From positions 4,056-68,055 of the forward strand of contig DBDA01000003.1 of the NCBI GenBank assembly GCA_002293375.1: DNA of 64,000 bases, in the 5' to 3' direction. Positions 59,854 to 64,000 of the stretch are shown one piece after another. The translations under genes were made by a program, and so were the position numbers. This DNA comes from Odoribacter sp. UBA944 (GTDB lineage Bacteria; Bacteroidota; Bacteroidia; Bacteroidales; Marinifilaceae). The stretch's first letter is position 1. The number at the start of each line of letters is the position of its first letter. The notes under the pieces were generated by a model. It saw nothing but the letters and a program-made list of their open reading frames with translations, searched no databases and was not told the DNA's origin.

Positions 59854-62472
59854 TTACTCAAAATTCAAAGTTAGTTCTTCCCCTTCGGCCAATTCCGAAG
59901 GATTGGTGATCTCAAACTCCACATCGGGCAAAACGACCTCCTCCGGTTCCGTTTCCGCGGCCAATGGTTCGATTTCTCGAATCTCTTTTACCTCAAAAGT
60001 GGTGATGCGCTTGCCTCGGGCCTTATACGATTTCTCTCCAATAAATACCTCTGCTTCAATGATCTCTGTAGGTCTGTTCTTGCTCTTTCCATCGAATACG
60101 ATTTCAAAACGCGGACGCCGTTCTCCACTCAGGGCCACCAACCGGGAACCTTCCGTCTCCCCGATAAGCGAGAGAACTTTGGCCGTTTTTTCAAACACAA
60201 AACGTTTCAGGTAGTAAAATCCTTGTTCCGCATCGAAAAAGAGTGCTGACCACACCTTTTTTTCGTCGAATTTCTCAAAAACCAAATAGCCGTCGTCGTA
60301 GTGATTGCCAAGGTCGAAATCGGAGGTATAGAAGGTCCCGTTCCTGTTCACCACCAGGATGTGCTCTTCGCCCTGGAACTCTCCCAGGTATTTTCCCCGG
60401 TTGTCCGTATTCAGGCGCAATACATCCTCGTCGAACCAGATCTTCCGCCCGCCCAGCGTAGATACCCCTTTCTGCACCACGCTGATTTTGTGGACGTCGG
60501 TTTTCGCCAGCAGGTTCCCCTGCGAATCCCGCCCTTTGATGGCCAAAGCGGCAAAATCATATTCGAACACCAATTTTTTCAGTGCAGGTTTGGGCTTCAG
60601 GCAGACCTTGATCACCTCCGCCTCCCCGTTCGGATTGGCGGAAAAATAGAGCACTTTGGAGCCGGAGGTTCCTTTGGTGAGGTCATACACTTTGTCCCGG
60701 ATCACCATGGTAACGTTGAAACGCTTCACGTAGTTCACTCCGTAACGCCCATCGCGGTAAGCTACGTTGTAAATGGTGCGCTTGTCGTTCTTTTTGAATA
60801 TATTGAGGTAAAGGAGGTCTTTTCCGACAAAGATCTTGTCGGCCACTTTCGTAATGTAATAGGTACCGTCTTTCTTGAAAATGATCACCTCGTCCATGTC
60901 CGAACACTCGCAGACAAATTCGTCTTTCTTCAGGCCGGTCCCGATAAATCCCTCTTCCCGGTTGATGTAAAGCTTTTCGTTGGCGATGACCACCTTGGCC
61001 GCCTCGATGTTCTCAAAGTTGCGAAGCTCCGTTTTGCGTTCTCGCCCTTTGCTGTATTTGGCTTTGATCCGCTGGTAGAATGCAATGGAATAGGGGATGA
61101 TGTGCGCAATGTCGTTTTTGATCCGGGCGATCTCCTCTTCCAAGCTCCGCAACAGGCGGTCCGCTTCGTCGGAGTTGAAGCGCAGGATGCGTTTCATGCG
61201 GATCTCCAGCAAGCGCTTGATGTCGTCGTCCGTGATGGGGCGGAGCAACTTGGGTTGGAACGGCTTCAGGCGTTTGTGTACGTGGACGATCACGGCTTCC
61301 ATGTCGGCCCCCTCTTCAAACTCCTTGTCTTTGTATATCCGTTCTTCGATGAAGATCTTCTCCAAAGAAGCAAAGTGCCACTCTTCCGACAATTCGGCCA
61401 ATGCGATCTCCAGTTCCAGTTTCAGCAGAGCGACCGCATCATCGGCCGACCGCCGCAGGATGTCGGAGACCGGCATAAAGACCGGTTTGTCGTTCTCGAT
61501 GACGCAAGAGTTGGGGGAGATCGACAATTCGCAATCCGTAAAGGCGTAGAGTGCGTCGATGGTTTTATCGGACGACACGCCTGGCGCCAGATGGATCAGG
61601 ATCTCCACATCCCGGGCCGTATTGTCGTCGATCTTCTTGATCTTGATCTTTCCCTTGTCATTGGCTTTGATGATGCTTTCGATCAGCGAAGAGGTTGTGC
61701 GCCCGAAAGGGATCTCTGTGATCCGGAGCATCTTGTTGCTGCTGTCCTTCTCAATCCGGGCGCGCACCCGGATATTGCCTCCGCGAAGTCCGTCGTTGTA
61801 CCGGGCGACGTCGACCATCCCACCCGTCGGGAAATCGGGATAGAGCACAAACTCTTCGCCTTTCAGGTGGGCGATGCAGGCGTCGATCAACTCCACAAAG
61901 TTGTGGGGAAGAATTTTAGAGGCCAGCCCTACGGCGATCCCCTCCACGCCCTGCGCCAGCAAGAGGGGGAATTTGACCGGCAGCGTGACCGGTTCCCGGT
62001 TCCGTCCATCGTAAGAGAGTTTCCAGTTGGTGGTTTTGGGATTGAAGACCACATCCAGGGCGAACTTGGAAAGGCGGGCTTCGATGTACCGGGGGGCGGC
62101 GGCGGAGTCCCCTGTCAAAATGTTCCCCCAATTCCCCTGGCAATCCACCAGCAGCTCTTTCTGTCCCAACTGCACCAAAGCATCCCCGATGGAGGCGTCT
62201 CCGTGGGGGTGGTACTTCATGGTGTTCCCGATGATGTTGGCCACCTTATTGTAGCGCCCGTCGTCCATCTCCTTCATGGAGTGCAGGATCCGGCGCTGGA
62301 CCGGTTTCAGGCCGTCGTCCACGTAAGGCACCGCCCTCTCTAAGATCACGTAGGAGGCGTAATCCAGAAACCACTTCTGGTACATCCCCGACAAGTGCTG
62401 TATGGAGCGGATACGCCCGTCCTCCGCCTCTTCCGCTTCCGGACGTTCGTCGTCTGTTCTCTCTTCCGTCAT
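59854..62472 (-). CDS. parC: DNA topoisomerase IV subunit A
   Basis: An 872-residue subunit that cuts and rejoins DNA to separate daughter chromosomes. The winged-helix part has 'QRRILHSMKEMDDGRYNKVANIIGNTMKYHPHGDASIGDALVQL' and the active-site tyrosine in 'SAAAPRYIEARLSKFA'. The quinolone-determining region reads HGDASIGDA, with the sensitive-type serine kept. The C-terminal half is a beta-pinwheel ('GRYGVNYVKRFNVT', 'SGSKVLYFSANPNGEAEVI') followed by an acidic tail. It lies 15 bases behind parE. The lack of a GyrA box separates it from gyrase. Confidence 0.95.
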   Translation of the reverse strand: MTEERTDDERPEAEEAEDGRIRSIQHLSGMYQKWFLDYASYVILERAVPYVDDGLKPVQRRILHSMKEMDDGRYNKVANIIGNTMKYHPHGDASIGDALVQLGQKELLVDCQGNWGNILTGDSAAAPRYIEARLSKFALDVVFNPKTTNWKLSYDGRNREPVTLPVKFPLLLAQGVEGIAVGLASKILPHNFVELIDACIAHLKGEEFVLYPDFPTGGMVDVARYNDGLRGGNIRVRARIEKDSSNKMLRITEIPFGRTTSSLIESIIKANDKGKIKIKKIDDNTARDVEILIHLAPGVSSDKTIDALYAFTDCELSISPNSCVIENDKPVFMPVSDILRRSADDAVALLKLELEIALAELSEEWHFASLEKIFIEERIYKDKEFEEGADMEAVIVHVHKRLKPFQPKLLRPITDDDIKRLLEIRMKRILRFNSDEADRLLRSLEEEIARIKNDIAHIIPYSIAFYQRIKAKYSKGRERKTELRNFENIEAAKVVIANEKLYINREEGFIGTGLKKDEFVCECSDMDEVIIFKKDGTYYITKVADKIFVGKDLLYLNIFKKNDKRTIYNVAYRDGRYGVNYVKRFNVTMVIRDKVYDLTKGTSGSKVLYFSANPNGEAEVIKVCLKPKPALKKLVFEYDFAALAIKGRDSQGNLLAKTDVHKISVVQKGVSTLGGRKIWFDEDVLRLNTDNRGKYLGEFQGEEHILVVNRNGTFYTSDFDLGNHYDDGYLVFEKFDEKKVWSALFFDAEQGFYYLKRFVFEKTAKVLSLIGETEGSRLVALSGERRPRFEIVFDGKSKNRPTEIIEAEVFIGEKSYKARGKRITTFEVKEIREIEPLAAETEPEEVVLPDVEFEITNPSELAEGEELTLNFE

Positions 62473-62487
62473 GCCCTCTGTTTGGAT

Positions 62488-64000
62488 TTAATTCACTTCG
62501 TCTTTTTCGACGTATAGATTTTCAATAATAAACTCTTGCCGGTCAGGCGTGTTCTTGCCCATGTAGTACTCCAGCACCTGTTCGATGGTATCCCCTTTGG
62601 TCAACCGGACCGGTTCCAAGCGAATGTCTTTGCCGATAAAGTGCTGGAATTCGTCCGGCGAGATCTCTCCCAATCCCTTGAAGCGAGTGATCTCCGGCTT
62701 GGGTCCCAATTTCCGGATGGCGTTTTCCCGCTCCGTTTCGGTGTAGCAGTAGCGGGTTTCCTTTTTGTTCCGCACCCGGAACAACGGTGTTTGCAGGATG
62801 TATACATGCCCCGCCCGCACCAGATCGGGGAAGAATTGCAGGAAAAAGGTGAGCAGCAACAGCCGGATGTGCATGCCGTCCACATCCGCATCGGTCGCCA
62901 CAATCACGTTGTTGTAGCGGAGGTCTTCCAAGCCGTTTTCAATGTTCAGGGCGGCCTGCAACAGGTTAAACTCTTCGTTTTCGTACACCACCTTCTTGGT
63001 CAGGCCATACGAATTAAGCGGCTTTCCCCGCAAGCTGAACACCGCCTGCGTATTGACATTCCGGGATTTGGTGATGGAACCGCTGGCGGAATCCCCCTCC
63101 GTGATAAAGATGGACGATTCGGTTTTGTGTTCGTGGTTGCTGTTGAAGTGCACCCGGCAGTCGCGCAGTTTGCGGTTGTGCAGGCTGACCTGTTTGGCCC
63201 GCTCCCGAGCAATCTTCTGGATCCCGGACATGGCCTTCCGCTCCTTCTCCGTTTCGATGATCTTCCGCAACAGCAACTCCGCCGTGTCCGGGTTCCGGTG
63301 CAGGTAGTTGTCCAGCTCTTTGGAGATAAAATCGGAGATAAAGTTCCGCACCGTCGGGCCGTCGGGAGCAATGTCCTTCGACCCTAATTTGGTCTTGGTC
63401 TGCGACTCGAACACCGGCTCCTGCACCTTGATGCTGATAGCGCCGATGACGGAGGCGCGGATATCGGCCATGTCGAAATCTTTTTTGTAAAAATCCCGGA
63501 TCGTTTTGGCGATGGCTTCCCGGAAAGCGGCTAAGTGCGTCCCTCCCTGGGTGGTGTGCTGCCCGTTCACAAAGGAGTAGTACTCCTCCCCATATTGGCG
63601 CCCGTGGGTCATGGCCATCTCGATGTCATCCCCCTTCAGGTGGATGATGGGATAGAGCCCCTCCCCGTTCATGTTTTCCGTCAACAGATCGTAAAGGCCG
63701 TGTTTGGAGTTGTATTTGTGCCCGTTGAAGAGAATGGTCAGGCCGGTGTTCAGGAAGACGTAGTTCTTGACCATCGCTTCCAGGTAGTCCGATATGTAGT
63801 GGTAATTGCCGAAGATCTCCTTATCGGCTAAAAACGTGACCTTTGTCCCGTTGGGTTCTTTGGTCGGTTCAACCGCCCGCTCCTCTGTGATCTTTGCCCG
63901 ACTGTAAGCGACGTATTTGGTTTCGCCGTCCCGGAAGGATTGTATCTCGAAAAACTCGGAAAGCGCGTTGACGGCTTTGATCCCGACCCCGTTCAGGCCA
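62488..64000 (-). CDS. parE: DNA topoisomerase IV subunit B (partial, N-terminus beyond the window)
   Basis: The frame is open to the right edge, so the first 110-130 residues are missing; 503 are visible. They begin inside the GHKL ATPase domain ('GLNGVGIKAVNALSEFF'). The TOPRIM domain follows with the acidic metal site 'FITEGDSASG' and 'VIVATDADVDGMHIRLL', then the C-terminal motif 'FKGLGEISPDEFQHFIGKDIR'. ParE drives strand passage with ATP; parC lies 15 bases downstream. It is ParE and not GyrB by its partner and by the absence of the long GyrB insertion. A start at 'MVKNYVFLNTG' would give a false short protein. Confidence 0.95.
   Translation of the reverse strand, partial: GLNGVGIKAVNALSEFFEIQSFRDGETKYVAYSRAKITEERAVEPTKEPNGTKVTFLADKEIFGNYHYISDYLEAMVKNYVFLNTGLTILFNGHKYNSKHGLYDLLTENMNGEGLYPIIHLKGDDIEMAMTHGRQYGEEYYSFVNGQHTTQGGTHLAAFREAIAKTIRDFYKKDFDMADIRASVIGAISIKVQEPVFESQTKTKLGSKDIAPDGPTVRNFISDFISKELDNYLHRNPDTAELLLRKIIETEKERKAMSGIQKIARERAKQVSLHNRKLRDCRVHFNSNHEHKTESSIFITEGDSASGSITKSRNVNTQAVFSLRGKPLNSYGLTKKVVYENEEFNLLQAALNIENGLEDLRYNNVIVATDADVDGMHIRLLLLTFFLQFFPDLVRAGHVYILQTPLFRVRNKKETRYCYTETERENAIRKLGPKPEITRFKGLGEISPDEFQHFIGKDIRLEPVRLTKGDTIEQVLEYYMGKNTPDRQEFIIENLYVEKDEVN

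Noticed and set aside
60301..62343. A 680-codon open frame on the plus strand, antisense to parC
   Set aside because: It mirrors the codon pattern of parC, lacks any recognisable domain or start context, and parC itself is certain.

Overview
This window is chromosomal DNA from a member of the Bacteroidota, most likely the order Bacteroidales. The evidence is a SusC/SusD pair under a FecI/FecR-type sigma/anti-sigma pair, families largely confined to the phylum (DUF4251, DUF4494, DUF4843, PKD-like lipoprotein, GldF/GldG), lipoprotein signal peptides on most exported proteins, and promoters of the Bacteroidetes primary-sigma type (TTTG, about 19-21 bases, then TAnnTTTG) instead of the -35/-10 pattern. 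The genus cannot be fixed from this sequence. I see no insertion sequence, prophage, integrase or CRISPR array.

Layout, left to right. At 1-7.5 kb, a transglutaminase/discoidin lipoprotein lies divergent to recG, followed by a DUF3332 lipoprotein, aspartate ammonia-lyase and a DUF4494 protein. At 7.5-10 kb, tRNA-Pro sits beside an isolated PAAR + VgrG pair, the spike parts of a type VI-like injection machine with no sheath or baseplate genes nearby. At 10-22 kb come ridA-rubrerythrin, a retropepsin-like lipoprotein, an MFS carrier, an active/inactive M16 peptidase pair, a DUF4251 protein, a carboxyltransferase with a biotin carrier protein, and a NatAB-like ABC exporter. At 22-29 kb, behind tRNA-Arg, six genes run leftward: ECF S component, phosphoribosyltransferase, M24 aminopeptidase, dnaN, a DEDDh exonuclease and a fused GldF-GldG. 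At 29-40 kb are kbl, a YhhQ-type transporter, a sigma factor fused through a membrane helix to a TonB domain, a CvrA-like K+/H+ antiporter, a KAS III-like enzyme, an OmpA lipoprotein, a TerC protein and a WD40-SPOR protein. At 40-45 kb are purL and an ABC-F ATPase, then tRNA-Asp.

From 45.5 to 57 kb lies a complete Sus-like uptake locus: ECF sigma, FecR, SusC, SusD, a DUF4843 lipoprotein, a PKD-like lipoprotein and, behind a hairpin, a TlpA-type thioredoxin lipoprotein. It contains no carbohydrate-active enzyme, so a peptide, protein or cofactor ligand is at least as plausible as a glycan. The window closes with threonine aldolase and mnmD, converging on an operon read from the right edge: parE (cut by the window), parC, aroK and an exported nitroreductase.

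The most unusual item is the 460-residue protein at 31249-32631. It joins an ECF-like sigma factor, the anti-sigma-like module 'DPFLYEALEG', one membrane helix, a proline-rich linker and a TonB C-terminal domain in a single chain. Next come the ABC-F protein whose second ATP site has lost its Walker A, catalytic glutamate and partner signature glycine, the EF-hand-like loop in SusC, and a recG promoter lying inside the longest recG reading frame.
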